From: Ectobius pallidus
Lineage: Eukaryota > Arthropoda > Insecta > Blattodea > Ectobiidae
Reading direction: 5' to 3'
Assembly (NCBI GenBank): GCA_964059195.1
Contig: CAXKWD010000011.1
Location: 12,742,451-12,806,450, forward strand
DNA length: 64,000 bases
The notes beneath the pieces are model-generated. The model did not search any database, was not told where the DNA came from, and saw only the letters and a list, made by a program, of their open reading frames with translations. Of the stretch, positions 21,960 to 34,273 are shown piece after piece. Positions within the stretch are counted from its first letter, which is position 1. Every line of letters starts with the position of its first letter. The position numbers and the translations under genes are program-made.

Positions 21960-23330
21960 AACTTCCCCACACAATTAAAACGTAAATTAGTGGTAGGAAA
22001 ATTATTGAGCAGTTATCAGTAGGGCAAGGCATTTGATGATTTTTCATCTATTTTATATGAAGGTTAAAATGTAACTCGAATATATATAAATATGTATAAT
22101 TAAATAAGGGTAATTTATTTTTGCATTTTTTGCTTTATTTTGCATATTTTGCCATTTTTAAGAGATAGATCATATTTTGGCAATTTTCAGGCCATTTTCA
22201 CCGTTTTAGGTTTTTTCGGCATTTTAGGTCATTTTCAGTGGAGGTACAGAGGAGCTTTTCCATGTATAATTCATTACTTTCAGACAACAGACAATCGTTT
22301 TTATTTGAGAATCTCCGCGAAGTGTTCATAAATAATTTTAATTCAGGTTTATTATAAACGCCATAACAGTTTGTCTTGTAGCAATCATTTTTCTTTTATT
22401 TTCAGATGTCACATATTTGCTAAGTGCAATTTGATCGACAGGCCAGTGCAGAAAGTTTCTTTTACGCTAAGGGTGTCCAAGTAGTATAAATTTACTTACT
22501 TCTTTAGTAATACAATGAGTGTGTTTTATATTGTAAATTAATATATAACGCATTGAAATCCATTAAATTCCTTTTAGCGATTCATTATTTGAAAAAAAAA
22601 AAATTAAGTAGTAATGGAAAATTTATTGGTCATTTTTTGAAAGTTTTGTGTCATTTTTTCACTATTTTTAGGTAATAAATGCATTTTTATTCTGCGTTTT
22701 TCACTATTTTCTGTCATTAAATGGCTTGCCCTGGTTATCAGAAATTAAATACTTGGGACCTCATACAAGAAAAGACAGAACTTACATCAAGAAGTAAAGA
22801 AGCAAGCAGATAAGTCACTACAAATATCAGTATGCATAAAGAATATTGTTTGGCGAACACATTTTTCACCTTGGAAAGTAAGGTAAAAATAACATATAAA
22901 ACAGGAAGTATGAAAATTTTAGCACATGCAGCAGAAACGAGATCTGATACAGGAAAAAAGAAACAAAAGTAACCACATGTGAAATGAAAATTTTAACGTC
23001 CATTCAAGGGAAAACAATATTTGACAGGATATGTAATACAGAAATTACTGAGAATAGTAACATTCAAGATATCACAAAATGTATTGAAGATAGAAGAAAA
23101 TACCGGAAAGAACACGGATAAATTGGCGGAAGATCGGCTGGGGAGAAGAGCCAAAGTATACACCTCATTTAGGTGGGAAGAGAGAAAGAGAAAGATCTGC
23201 AAACAAAATGGACAGAGTGTGGATGGAGAAGTTGAGTGAAGGAAGAAAATTGAACGTGGAAACAAACAGGATTCATACCCTACAAAGAAAAGGAAATTGA
23301 AGAATTGGTACTCAAACCTAAATCGTCACG
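21960..23330 (+). pseudogene. non-LTR retrotransposon coding remnant split by a hAT-type element
   Basis: Upstream of the inserted element the plus frame reads ISGRKIIEQLS. Immediately downstream, after the duplicated target octamer, it resumes EIKYLG, so the original text was 'KIIEQLSEIKYLG', a conserved LINE motif (usually 'FKYLG'). Further text in shifting frames includes EVKKQADKSLQISVCIKNIV, AHAAETRSDTGKK, KILTSIQGKTIFDRICN and EERLARRA-like residues (GRRAKVYTSF). These match the region after the reverse transcriptase core of an RTE-like LINE. Several frameshifts are needed and the copy is dead. The flanking text joins exactly when the 22,020-22,733 element and one copy of its octamer are removed. 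Confidence 0.78.
22020..22733. mobile_element. non-autonomous hAT-type element (family H3) inserted in a LINE
   Basis: Perfect 8-bp duplications GTTATCAG lie at 22,012-22,019 and 22,734-22,741. The ends are TAGGGCAAGGCATTT and, read inward from the right, CAGGGCAAGCCATTT. The interior is dominated by CATTTTT/GCATTTT-type repeats (subterminal repeats). There is no transposase frame. Confidence 0.92.
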
Positions 23331-23714
23331 TGTATTATATATAAATATATTAAAAGAAAACCTAAACAGTGTGCTACCCGTATTTATAAACGTATTCGGG
23401 AGGTAGGATGTTCAAATTTACGGGCAGATGAATATTAGTGCCCTTTGCGAGAGTTTTCGTAGGTCGATAAGGTAAATACCGGATTGGAATTTCCTGTCTC
23501 CCGATTGTTCCGTTTCAACTCTTGTTTTGTGTTACTTTTAGTGGATGGCCTAGTTTAGTGTTAACGATATTGCTAAAATAAACGAAATCTATAACACACG
23601 GTTAAACCGGTAGAAAAATAGAATAAAAAACCAGGGTTATTTTATAAAAATATTAATTTTGGACATTAATAAATTTCATCTTGTATACGAGAGTAGGCCT
23701 ACCTTAGAATAAAG
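23331..23714. other. no gene seen
   Basis: AT-rich sequence with no recognised coding or repeat feature. Confidence 0.4.
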
Positions 23715-24233
23715 AGATTGTAAGGAATTTTTAGCCAATACCCTCAGTAAAAAAGGTAACCAACTAATGAAGCGAAAGACAATATAAAGAATCGTGTGAT
23801 ACTTATAAGATATAAAAATGATATAATTATAATACTATTATAGAAAAATATAAATATTAACATAATGAAATACTAATCTGCGTGATATTGCAATTGTCAT
23901 GTACTATTAAGAGAGTTTAGGTTAGAATAAACAAGTAGCAAATAAGATTTAAACGTACAAAAATATATAATTACGTCTAAACGTTAAAATAAGTCAAATT
24001 ATGCATATGCAACAGTATAATATATAAAATAATCCCAATAGATATTAGTATCAACCAAGTATGAATATACAGCACCAGTTAGACAGATTGAAAAGGCCTA
24101 TATTAATGATGAAGACAGTTAATATTGATTTGTTTATTAAAAAGAGTATCACATGATTCTTTATATTGTCTTTCGCTTCATTAGTTGGTTACCTTTTTTA
24201 CTGAGGGTATAGGCTAAAAATTCCTTACAATCT
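23715..24233. mobile_element. foldback element with 88-bp arms
   Basis: The left arm 23,715-23,802 (AGATTGTAAGGAATTTTTAG onward, through CCCTCAGTAAAAAAGGTAAC and GAAGCGAAAGACAATATAAA) is repeated inverted at 24,146-24,233 with only a few differences. The 340-bp centre is extremely AT-rich and non-coding. Arm similarity suggests a fairly recent element of unknown superfamily. Confidence 0.88.
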
Positions 24234-26237
24234 TTTTATTAATTATGGAGATTAAAGAAGAAACAATGAAGTTTTACCTTAGAAGTTTTGAGCCTCAATG
24301 TGTATAGCCTATATACCTCTTAAGTGTATATTGTTACATTTCACAACAATTTCTTTATTTACTTTTTTGTCTATCTTGAGAACATAATTAGCATATTGCC
24401 CAAGTACGATGATATATCAAAATTTATATAATTGTTACAAAAATATAATATAAAAATAGAAACCATACACAGTACAGGTGTCCATGAAATGAAAATGTCA
24501 AGTTTTTCTGTGGTAGCGAACATTCATACGAATATTTTAATGCAATTAATCTCGGGACGGAAATGAGCTGTTATGGGCGTAACAGAAAGACACGTTGCAA
24601 CTTGTTGAACACAAAATGTACTTTATTAAGTTAAATGTAAGGAAAAGCATCACTATTACATGTTGATTTAAAGCAAAATGTCATTTAGTCTGTTCAATGT
24701 AAGACGAAAGCAAAATTATTACACGTATTACTACAATTGTTTGAAATATCGGCCATTGACCTGATTGCACAGCTTACACCCATAGCAACGCACTTTCGTC
24801 CCAAGGTTCCCTGTATTAAAATACTCATGTGGATGTTCCCTACCACTACACGAGAAATCTGCACTTTTTCATGAACACTCTGTACAAAACGTTCTTACCA
24901 AGAGGAACAAATATTTACACACAAACAGTACAGTATATTATTTATGGACATGTAAACATAAAATAAAATTTTAAAATACGAAACACGTTTTTCAATTATT
25001 ACTATTTATAAAATTAATCACAGCGTGAGTTCATAAAAGAGGAATTTCCTCTTCATGTTATAATAAGATGTCTTGAGTTAAATGTGGAACGAAGTCTTAC
25101 TCATTTCGATTCCATCTCTATAACTGTTAATTTTATACAGAAAACTGTTTATTAAATATGGGATACAAGAAGACATGAAGGAGAAAAACATTCCTGAGAA
25201 TCTATGAGGATAGAGAGGCTTGGAGATTGAAAATACGGATGATGTAGACATACATAAAAAATCCGGGATGATAATGATGATGATGACATAAGCAATCATC
25301 AGTGAGTTGTAAATTTGAAATCATTAAAATAAAAGTTAAGCGAAAGAGCTGGCTTCTTTAAGTAATGAACCTAATACGTCGATAAAAATATTAACATTTG
25401 CATAAAGCATTACTTTATTGGTTTTAAATAACTCCTTTCAATAATTGCTCGAAGTGACGTATTTATACGTGAGCAGTATTGAAAATATTAACATAATATG
25501 TTATCTGGATGTTATGTGAAATTTGTAGGAAGGCTTTTCAAGGAACTTCTACAGTTACCCATATGATAAATATTCTTCCTTCGTTAAAGATTTCGACGAT
25601 AGTATTAAAGATAAATTATCATTTTAATGACGACAGTAGCCTAAATGTGAGTTTGGTCGATTGAGCAATCACAATAGTACTGACCGGAATACACGAAATT
25701 CTTGGATTTGTAATCCTCAATATCCGTTATGGAACTGTTTTTCATCCTCACCTTGAAACGCCACGCATATCGATTTAAAATCTGTGATTATCGCAAAGGG
25801 AGATGACAGATATGATAAGCCTATCAGACACAAACACAAAGCTCAATCTGGTTGAGTTTGAAGGTTGACGAGCGCTCCAATACAAAGTATTGTTTATCTT
25901 TTACTCCTGCAGGGTTGCAATCATCGAAATGGAGCTTTGATCCCCATCAAGTCATCCGAATGTGTTTTATATATCAGTAATTTTTACTTCACTGTTTGTT
26001 TACCTCGCATTAGAGTGGACGTGGAACCTCAAGCGCAGACGGTATTGATTATTTTGATTTGAAGAGGAAAAGGGAGAAGATTAGTTGAAATATTAGCAGA
26101 AGAACAGATACATACCAGTGGCGGCCCCGATCTGCTCCATTCCCGGAATATGACTGCGTACACATCTGGAAACCAAACACCGAAGTTAGAAAACATTACC
26201 TTTCTATATCTTTCTAAAGCTGCGTCTCCATTAATAT
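24234..26237. other. no gene seen
   Basis: Two kilobases of AT-rich DNA. Open frames at 25,078-25,299 and 25,865-26,241 have no recognisable domain. No inverted termini or RNA genes were found. Confidence 0.35.
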
Positions 26238-26941
26238 ACATTTAACACCAACATGTTGCAGTTGACATATGTTAAATGTTTATCATCAACTTACTGACGT
26301 ATATAAGTCAAGTGGTTTATCTGTCTCCACTACAGTGTTATAGGTTAACATGGGTTGGCGCGGTTATGAAAGGAAATTAATGAATAATAAATAACATTCA
26401 AAACGAAAACGCCTCTGAAGACGGCAGCCAACATTACAAAATGAGAGCAATTTTATATACTCATTATTATCTTCTTGTTAACTGTCTATGACTTTCTTAA
26501 ATACTTATTTTGTACAGATGTCTTGATCTTTTCAAAATAACTATCACATTTTTCATCAATTCAGTTTGCCATAATTTTTTTTTATAAGTAAATGCAATAC
26601 TATTGAGAACACTGATATACCAAATACTCACATAATACAAAATGGATGCCGGCAACATTGAGGAAGCTGTCGATTGCTTTTTGTTTTCCCGGAAATTCCC
26701 GAACCGAAGCCGATTATGCTGCCGATCGCTTTTTGTTTGCCGGAAATTCCCTAAACAAAGCCGATATCGACCGACTAGTCAATTGACTGGATATGTTGTC
26801 TATTTTCTCCGGAAAACAAACTAACATCTGAAAATGTTAAGTGCAACACGCTGGGTTTGCATGTCAAGTCAATTGGAACGTGAAATTGCAATATACGTGT
26901 CAATATCAACTTGTTAATATTGACATGTTGGTGTTAAATGT
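26238..26941. mobile_element. TIR element, unclassified
   Basis: The ends ACATTTAACACCAACATG and CATGTTGGTGTTAAATGT are exact inverted repeats 704 bp apart. Inside, near 26,668-26,765, a segment of about 57 bp is directly duplicated (GCTTTTTGTTT..CCGGAAATTCCC). No transposase is recognised. Confidence 0.78.
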
Positions 26942-27252
26942 AGCTTTACTTACTCAATGGCAATAGACAATTCCTCAGCAAGCTAAAGGAATATTATCTA
27001 TTTTATGGAACACCAAGGTTCATAAGGTTCATAAATACAGTGACCATATTTCGGTTAGTGAAAACTGGAGCAATTTATCTCCAAAACTCCCAACCTTCTT
27101 TTGCTATGAAATATTATTAAGCTGGAACCCAACATGATAGTAGTAAGTACAAACAAGGACTTTTTGCTAGGTTTAATTTTTCAACAAAACATACATTGCA
27201 ATAACTGATGTTCTGAGTTTAAAAAAAGACAGATTAGTTCATAAGTCATGTT
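26942..27252. other. no gene seen
   Basis: Short AT-rich interval; its last octamer (27,245-27,252, GTCATGTT) is the left target duplication of the next element. Confidence 0.6.
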
Positions 27253-28415
27253 TAGGGTTCGGATGTTTATGACCCTAACAAGTGGAAAATATGACTGCAA
27301 ATATGACCTTAAAAATGACTAAATATGATCCAAAAATCCTAAATATGACCTCATAAAAGAACGCATGTTTTAAAAAATAAACATTCCAATTTAAAACTAA
27401 AGTATTACATCACAATAATTTAATCAGATAATCACTTTTTAATAATTTTACAGCTGATTTACAGTTTTACTTGTAAAGAACTTCCAGATACCACTGCAAA
27501 TATGAGCTGAAAATATTTTAAAAACATGTCTATTGGAAGTTGTTAACAACAAGGAGGAAGAGGTAATTGTGCTATTACTTGTTATTGTCCCTTCACATTT
27601 CAGTTACAGTAAAACGAAGAAAAATTGTGACTATTTTTCCGAAAAAAATTTAAGTCGACAATTTAGTGCACAAACGGCATAATTGTGCTCTTTCACCGAA
27701 TTTGTAACTGAATTATGACGTTAAATTATAAATATGACCAAGACCATGAAAATGATCAAAATATGACTTTATATGCAAAATAAAAACGGTCCACTTAGAG
27801 CCGTTTTCTCCAAATCCGATTGAACTTTGTATAAGTCAAACCCGTTCAATTTGGGTATTGGGTTTAAACAGACTTTCATTTTCTCCAAACAATTTTGGCG
27901 GACGTTCAGTTTGAACGAAATGCTCGCGGGTTCAAACGATCTAAGAGAAGTTGGACCATCTTGACAGTTTACAGGCTTTGGATCTTGAGTGTATCTGGCC
28001 AATCAGGGACCAAGGACACCGATGTTGTGTTTACTTATTTCCAATATGTCTGCCGTTTGTGAAGAAGGAGATTGTGTTTTTATTTTGTTAAAGAGAACTG
28101 TGTGTGTTAAATGTGCTCCCTAGTGAAAATTGTAGTGTAATTATTGCGTAATAATAATAAATTATAATTTAAACATCTGAAGTGTTGTGTAGAGTAATTT
28201 CTTCAGTTGTTTTCTTGAATTCTTCTGGGAAGCTTTCTACTTTCGTTATGTTTTCCGAACAGCTTCCTTCTGATTTGTCGCGAATCCATATTAAATTGAA
28301 ATTAAATCGTATATAAGGTACCGGGTCTTGTAATGTTTACATTATGTCAAATATAGGCTACAATATGTTTCTATATATGTTTTAATATAACAATGTTTGG
28401 GGAAAAATGTATTTT

Positions 28416-28586
28416 ATGCCGCGCACGAGTTTTCCACTCCCACTTATATAATATTGTTTAATATGATTTTTGGTGCAAGTGTTTTTTTTTTATTATGAAA
28501 TATTATTTTGTTGTTTATAGTTGTGACATATTATGTTTGGTGCAAGGGACTTATTATTCAGTGGAAGGAAAAACTGTGCGCGGCAT
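28416..28586. repeat. 171-bp inverted-repeat (MITE-like) segment
   Basis: It starts ATGCCGCGCACGAGTTTTCC and ends with the near-exact inverse (GGAAAAACTGTGCGCGGCAT). The TGGTGCAAG word occurs twice inside as a direct repeat. It lies within the Harbinger-type element. Confidence 0.65.
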
Positions 28587-31360
28587 GAAGTACCGTTTCG
28601 CCGAAATTTCTCGAATCTGTTCCTCCCTGAAAGTCTTACCGTGGATTTCAAGAAAACAACATTTAAATTGAATCTATTCGTTTTACCTACAAAATAAAAA
28701 CCTGTTTACCCTGGAATGATATTGATTTGGATTATACTAAATTTACTGATGGGGTGCCACTGATGGATTAGCCTACTTGGATTCTAGCAGCAGCTACCCT
28801 ATTTATTGTTAGGTGTAATGGTATCTATAGCCTATGTCACCAAAAATTGTCAAACGAGATTTTGATAAAATTGAAGGTACCGGTAGGCCTATAGCCTAAT
28901 CGGAACCTTAAAGGTCACATATTTAGAGGCAGCATGATTGTCCAGGTAGGATTTTAATTTATAATTCTATTTCCTCTATAATTCATTTTAAAGTACCAGT
29001 GTTGGCACTGATATTGACGAGAGCTTTTGAATAAAATTAGCATTTTGTATTTTGCAAGTTGTGCCAATTCAAATTATTAGAATTAATTTAAAGGAAGGAA
29101 TTGGCACATTTTATTTGTGGATGCTCTGATTTACATATAGTGGTGGTAGTAGGCCTAGTGGTAATATCCCAATTTCCAATTGAAATGAAATTAACACTCC
29201 TTCCAGCTGGACCATCACCACCATGAAAGCCTGATGTATTATGGACACATCTCACAGATGTAATATGTAGGCCTAATGCTCAATGTTATGGCATCGAGTT
29301 GAGTCATTGGTCAGTGACTGGTCTTTTGTTTGGTTGTAGAGGCACTTTACCGAAATTCACATGGAATTATCTTCTCTCCTTAGGAATATCCATGGAACTT
29401 GTGCGTACTATACTTGTGGGGTTAATAAAGGACTCGCTTTGTATCCTACACAGGCACCTGTATTCCACTTAAATAGTAGGTTATTAATACTCCTCCAGCT
29501 GAGTTAAGCCGCTTAAATCAGTAAATCCTAATCGTATACTTATGTTATTTACTCGTATATTGTTAATATTGTAATACTGAGGCATACAGTACCCGTATTC
29601 AGGAACCCTGTGGTCAGTCATGAAATGAACTGATGCCATTTTGGATAACTAATAAAAATAAAAAACTCTGACACCGACCTGGAAGATTTATATGATAGAC
29701 AAGTATTTCCAATAAACAACAAGATGTCAAGCAGGTGATGTTATTTCCCTTACGGTATTTCAATATATTTACTGAAATTATTTTATTATACTTTCCATTG
29801 GGGCATAGCCTATAATTAATATGGCTTGATTTTTTGACAAGGGATTCTGTTTAAAACATTTTAACTATGAACCCATTCCCATCCCTTCGTCAAATTTGGT
29901 ACATAATTTGACATTAGTATATAGCCTAATCTATTTCCTAGAATTTATTGAACATTTTTGAAGATGCCATTTTTTTACATTAAAAATTTTCACTTTGAAA
30001 TTTGAAAAAACAAGTTTCATTAGAACTATTAGGCCTATGTGTTATAGTTGTATTTCAGTAAAAGTTAGTATTTCTCTTAATATACATGAAAACTACCTCT
30101 CTACAAATTTTCATCCCAATCTGGGATGGTGAGGTTAAATTTTAATCAAAAGTGTTTTAATTTGACACAGAATGACCCTTTTAGAAGGTGTGAGTATAGT
30201 AACTAAAAATTCCTTGATTCCTACGTCTTTTGAAAGATTTAGGCTATGCCTTCAATCATTTGTTTTGAATACCTAATAATTTAATGTTGTTTGGAAGCTT
30301 ATTGTACCCTATAGAGTATCTGTATTGCAGAGTACCCTTCTGGAAGAGTTACAGTGGAATAACTGGTCTAGGCTATGTAAATCGTTCATGCTTCTGGTTG
30401 TTTGTCCATGAACACTGTAATTAGTTTTTAATCTGACATTTATTGATATTATCTCTATCATATAACAGATTATATATATACCCCTGTATATACTTTTAAT
30501 TTTTCAAAAAGCGGTTTACAAGATTCTCTCTTTTTCTTTCTACATTATTCTCATTGCTCCTTTTTGTAATTTAAATATTATTTCCCCCTATGGGAAGAGT
30601 TGCCCCAGAATTTGACTCAATACTTCATCACAGAGTAAAACATGAAAAATATACCATACATAAGGCATCCTCTTGTAATATAGGCTATTCAAAACTTAAA
30701 GCAAAGTATGCTGAACTAAGCTTTGAAATTATTTCATTGTGTGTCTTCCAGCCTAGATTTTGGTCAATTTGCAATCCTAAAAACTTTATAAATCTAATTT
30801 CTTCTATGTCTTGTGTTTGGTAATTATTTAATTAATTATAAGACCCTCTGTAGCTACTCGGTGATAAATATCAACAATTCTTCCATTCTGTGAGATCACA
30901 TATCGTTATGTAATTTCTCATTGCATTAAGTTCAAAAATTTTCAACAGTACTACTGTAACACAAGGGTAATTAAATGTAAAATAATTAATATTTTATCAA
31001 GTTAGTAGAGCTATTTTAGGTACCAGTTTTGTCAATGAAATTAATTACATTGTGAATATTTAGGAGAATTAGGCCTACAAATGATACCTAGGTAAGGAAA
31101 CTGGTTGTAGTGGTTTTATTTGGGTTTATTGTTTTTTAAGTTGTACTAGATTGGGGGTTTATACAGTAATAATTGTTGGTTGGTCATCAAATTTTAATTA
31201 TTCTATATTGGGGGTTTGCAAGCTCTAGCTCAAACTATTTCTTATGGGAATCCTCAGTTTGACATTCACAGTATTTTTTTTTTTTTTACATCCATTTGGC
31301 TGGAGCAGTTATATTTGCTGTATAACCAATTTGTGAATTATGAAGAAGTTGTTCCCAATT

Positions 31361-31530
31361 TTAATAGTGATCTACCCTTGTAGGCTTACTGGTCTTGGTC
31401 GCCCTAACCTCATTTACGTCCATTGGGGTATAATCATCATCTATCTCATCAAAGATTTCAACATATCTATCATTCTGTTTCACCACTTGTGATTTCCAAT
31501 TGTAAAATTTTAATTGAACAGTAATAGAAG
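31361..31530 (-). pseudogene. possible C-terminal coding remnant of the Harbinger-type element
   Basis: A minus-strand frame of about 55 codons ends VEIFDEIDDDYTPMDVNEVR, then ATKTSKPTRVDHY and TAA. The composition (acidic stretch, then basic tail, no low-complexity artefact) looks like real protein. It lies 0.4 kb from the element's right end, where a Myb-like or transposase gene could terminate. I cannot name the family, and no start or upstream domain is visible. Confidence 0.3.
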
Positions 31531-32154
31531 GTTAATTTAAATATAATTGCTATAAAAATTGCTAATATTATGAGATATTGTCAAGGAATTTTCAACAAAA
31601 TATCTACTTAAACCACAGAACAGCAGTTTAAACCCTCAACATTGAGGGTTTAGCTAGATCCCATGTTTAAACTTGATGCAAGGTTTAAACTAGTGTGGGG
31701 AAAATCATTTTTACTTTAAACTCAGGATTAAACAAGTTTGAAGAAAATCCAGGTTTAAACTGACTTGGAGAAAACGGCCCTTAGAATAACAAATGTGCAA
31801 TTCGTGTTTGTGTTGCGGCGAGAATGGAGGTCAGGATGAAAATATGACATGTCATAAACATCCGAACCCTAGTCATGTTCTTTCTCATTGCCCTTTTTCA
31901 GTGTTCAAAGAATAAGATGGTTTTGGTCGTTTCCAATCATTTTTCTCTGATAAAGCCAGAGCGACGAATTCGAGGGAAGTTATCTAGGGTGGTTCCAAGT
32001 CAGGAGTTGCATTTATAATGACTATTTAACGAATAATATGTAATAAATAGCCTAATTAATGCAATATACTGCAATTTAATTTTTTAAAGTAGCATTTTAT
32101 ATACATTCTTGTCTTATAATCAATGTGATTATTTTCTCCGAACAAAACACGATC

Positions 32155-32441
32155 CTAGACTTGAAGTCCGTCTGCTCTATCTTGTCACAAACAAGATAAA
32201 AGAGATGGAGGTAGTCAAGAACTACCCCCTACTGTAACACAATGCGAAATCCACATCAAGGTTAACGGTACACCCACCCTGTTGCCGGTTATGCAGAAAT
32301 TCCTGGTGACCACCCCCTTCCTTCAACACCATAAACAAGTTTTGATAAACGTTGTGGCAGCACTGTTGCGAGAGAGATGGTGAGTACTTTCACCCTTTTC
32401 TTAAATGTTTGTGACAGGATAGAGAAGACGGACTTTTAGTT
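32155..32441. mobile_element. short TIR element
   Basis: AAGTCCGTCTGCTCTATC with TTGTCACAAAC at the left is repeated inverted at the right (GTTTGTGACAGGATAGAGAA, GACGGACTT). The element is about 285 bp and non-coding. Superfamily and target duplication are unclear. Confidence 0.72.
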
Positions 32442-32944
32442 AGCAATCATCAATTTATTGAAGTACGGTTTATGTAAATATTTTAAATACTGTTTCTTGA
32501 AAGTTACTAAGCACGGAGGAACAGATATATTTCTTTATGTTGAGGATATATCTTTATATTCCTCATAGTACTGTAGGTGATTATAAATACATTCCAACGT
32601 TGCTGAACTACAGACAATACTTCCCGTAAAATATTATTATTCTGATTTCTTAACAGATCTAAGCATTATTCATTTTATTTCCAGAAAAAAAAAACATCCT
32701 AACACATGGAGACCATGAAGACATAGCCTATGCATAAGTGACTTCCTAGAGATTCTGCGACCTGATTAGAATATAAAAAGATAATGTTTCTTTATCACTT
32801 TTCTAGGAGGAAAATTTCGACAAAGAATCAATTAATCAGTTCTGTGCTTGGCTGACTTCAGACTCGTTCTTATGTATTACTGGTTCAAATCGAAATTAAC
32901 ACGTACAAGCTAATTAGTGACATATAAAATTATTTCTCTCACCT
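32442..32944. other. no gene seen
   Basis: AT-rich interval between repeats. Confidence 0.4.
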
Positions 32945-33366
32945 TACCTGAGTTTTACATCTCCCTTTTAGGGACATTTAAGCGACCCAAGCCGCCCGGG
33001 CCTTACAGGGCCGCGACCTGTCGGGAGAGGGATTATCTTTGGACCACAAACATACATTTCGACCAGACAAGGACATGGAGTGATCAGCCCAATGCCGGGG
33101 CAACCTCCGAGACAAGACGAACACATAGGACGAGACACACCATTCACACACACACTCATTCCAAACAAGGCGAGGATGGGATGAAGATGATAAAGACGGC
33201 CAGATGATATACGGGGACCACAAGGGCCTAAAGTTATCCGACATTTTTCTCACAGGTGAGGAAAAATCCCGGAAAAAAACCCACCTAGTTAACTTGTTCC
33301 GACCAGGATTTGCACCCGGGTCCGCTGCGTGAGAGGAGCGAACGCATCCCCTACGCCACAGAGGTG
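32945..33366 (-). repeat. SINE family A, copy 4
   Basis: This is the most complete family A copy. On the minus strand it starts CTCTGTGGCGTAGGGGATGC (A-box-like GTGGCGTAGGGG), continues to CGGACCCGGGTGCAAATCC (B-box-like), and runs through the shared body to GGGCGGCTTGGGTCGCTTAA. The open frames here on both strands are repeat-borne. Confidence 0.9.
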
Positions 33367-33405
33367 GACTTATATAATATTACTTTTCATATTAAAATAA
33401 TCAGA

Positions 33406-33406
<1 letters not shown>

Positions 33407-33443
<37 letters not shown>
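33407..33443. repeat. (GA)n microsatellite
   Basis: GA dinucleotide run adjacent to the SINE. Confidence 0.95.
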
Positions 33444-33445
<2 letters not shown>

Positions 33446-33560
33446 TAGAATAATTCTAGAATGAGAAAACTCTTCATTACTAGAACACTAGAACACTAGA
33501 GAACATGTGCAAAAGCTTCAGCATCCTACTGGCGTTATTAATTAAGTTTTTAAAATTATA

Positions 33561-34273
33561 CAGTGAGTCCCACGCAAGAGTTGGCCAATGACGCGGGTTC
33601 CTGCGGCTCGGCGGACACAGCTCCAACTCCCGAGCGATGGGGTGAAATATCTACGCTAATAAAGCCGCGATCGGTGTGATGATTCCGGTTCTCACACTTA
33701 CAGTTAAAATTACAATGAAAATAACCACGTACCTCACCACAAGAGATGTTGGAAATGTTCTCCTCTTGCATCCACACAATACTGGCACCTTTTTAGGAAA
33801 TTTGCTTTCACGCGCATAAGTTCAGCTTCCGATACAAGAGTTCATTTCTCTTGTGATAGGCCTATGTGATATTGTCTTTAAGTTCTTCTAACAGTATGTG
33901 AATATTATTTATGGGGAAACTTGATAAAGTAAAGTGTATAGGTCAATTTCCCATACATTAGAAGAACTTAAAGACAATATCACAAGAGAAATTAACTCTG
34001 TCTCGGAAGTTGTACTTATGCGCATGAAAGAAAATTTCCTAAATGGTGCCAGTATTGTATGGATGCAAGAGGAGAACATTTCCAACATATCTTGTGATGA
34101 GGTACGTGTTTATTTTCATTGTAATTTTAACTGTAAATGTGACAACCTGAATCTTCACACCGATCGCGGCTGTATTAGCGTAGATATTTCACCCGATCGC
34201 CCGGGAGTTGGAGCTGTGCCCGCCGCGCCGCAGGAAGTCGCGTCGTTGGCCAACTCTTGCGTGGGACTCACTG
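33561..34273. mobile_element. non-autonomous TA-flanked foldback (Tc1/mariner-type MITE), copy 2
   Basis: It has the same CAGTGAGTCCCACGCAAGAG ends and TA flanks as the copy at 5806-6493, with long inverted arms meeting near 33,900. It is 713 bp. Open frames at 33,556-33,777 and 33,934-34,341 are the two arms read in opposite directions (both contain QEENISNISC), not genes. Confidence 0.9.

Larger units (their letters stand above)
27798..31780. mobile_element. PIF/Harbinger-type element, about 4 kb, nested in hAT element
   Basis: TTA lies on both sides (27,795-27,797 and 31,781-31,783), the target preference of PIF/Harbinger. The ends read GAGCCGTTTTCTCCAA and, inward from the right, GGGCCGTTTTCTCCAA. 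Just inside the right end are several GTTTAAAC-type words, with one also near the left end. No transposase or Myb-like gene is intact. A minus-strand acidic coding tail near 31,361 is the only protein-like trace. The interior is non-coding and rich in TAGGCCTA and ATAGCCTAT words. At 3983 bp it is long for a non-autonomous Harbinger and probably carries captured or decayed sequence. Confidence 0.88.
27253..31871. mobile_element. non-autonomous hAT-type element (family H2) interrupted by a Harbinger-type element
   Basis: Perfect 8-bp duplications GTCATGTT lie at 27,245-27,252 and 31,872-31,879. The inverted ends begin TAGGGTTCGGATGTTTATG and match for 21 bases. The sequence next to the left end is full of AAATATGAC repeats, in the same style as the AAATAGGC repeats of family H1. 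Removing the nested element leaves about 640 bp, close to the roughly 660 bp of family H1. No transposase. Confidence 0.95.
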
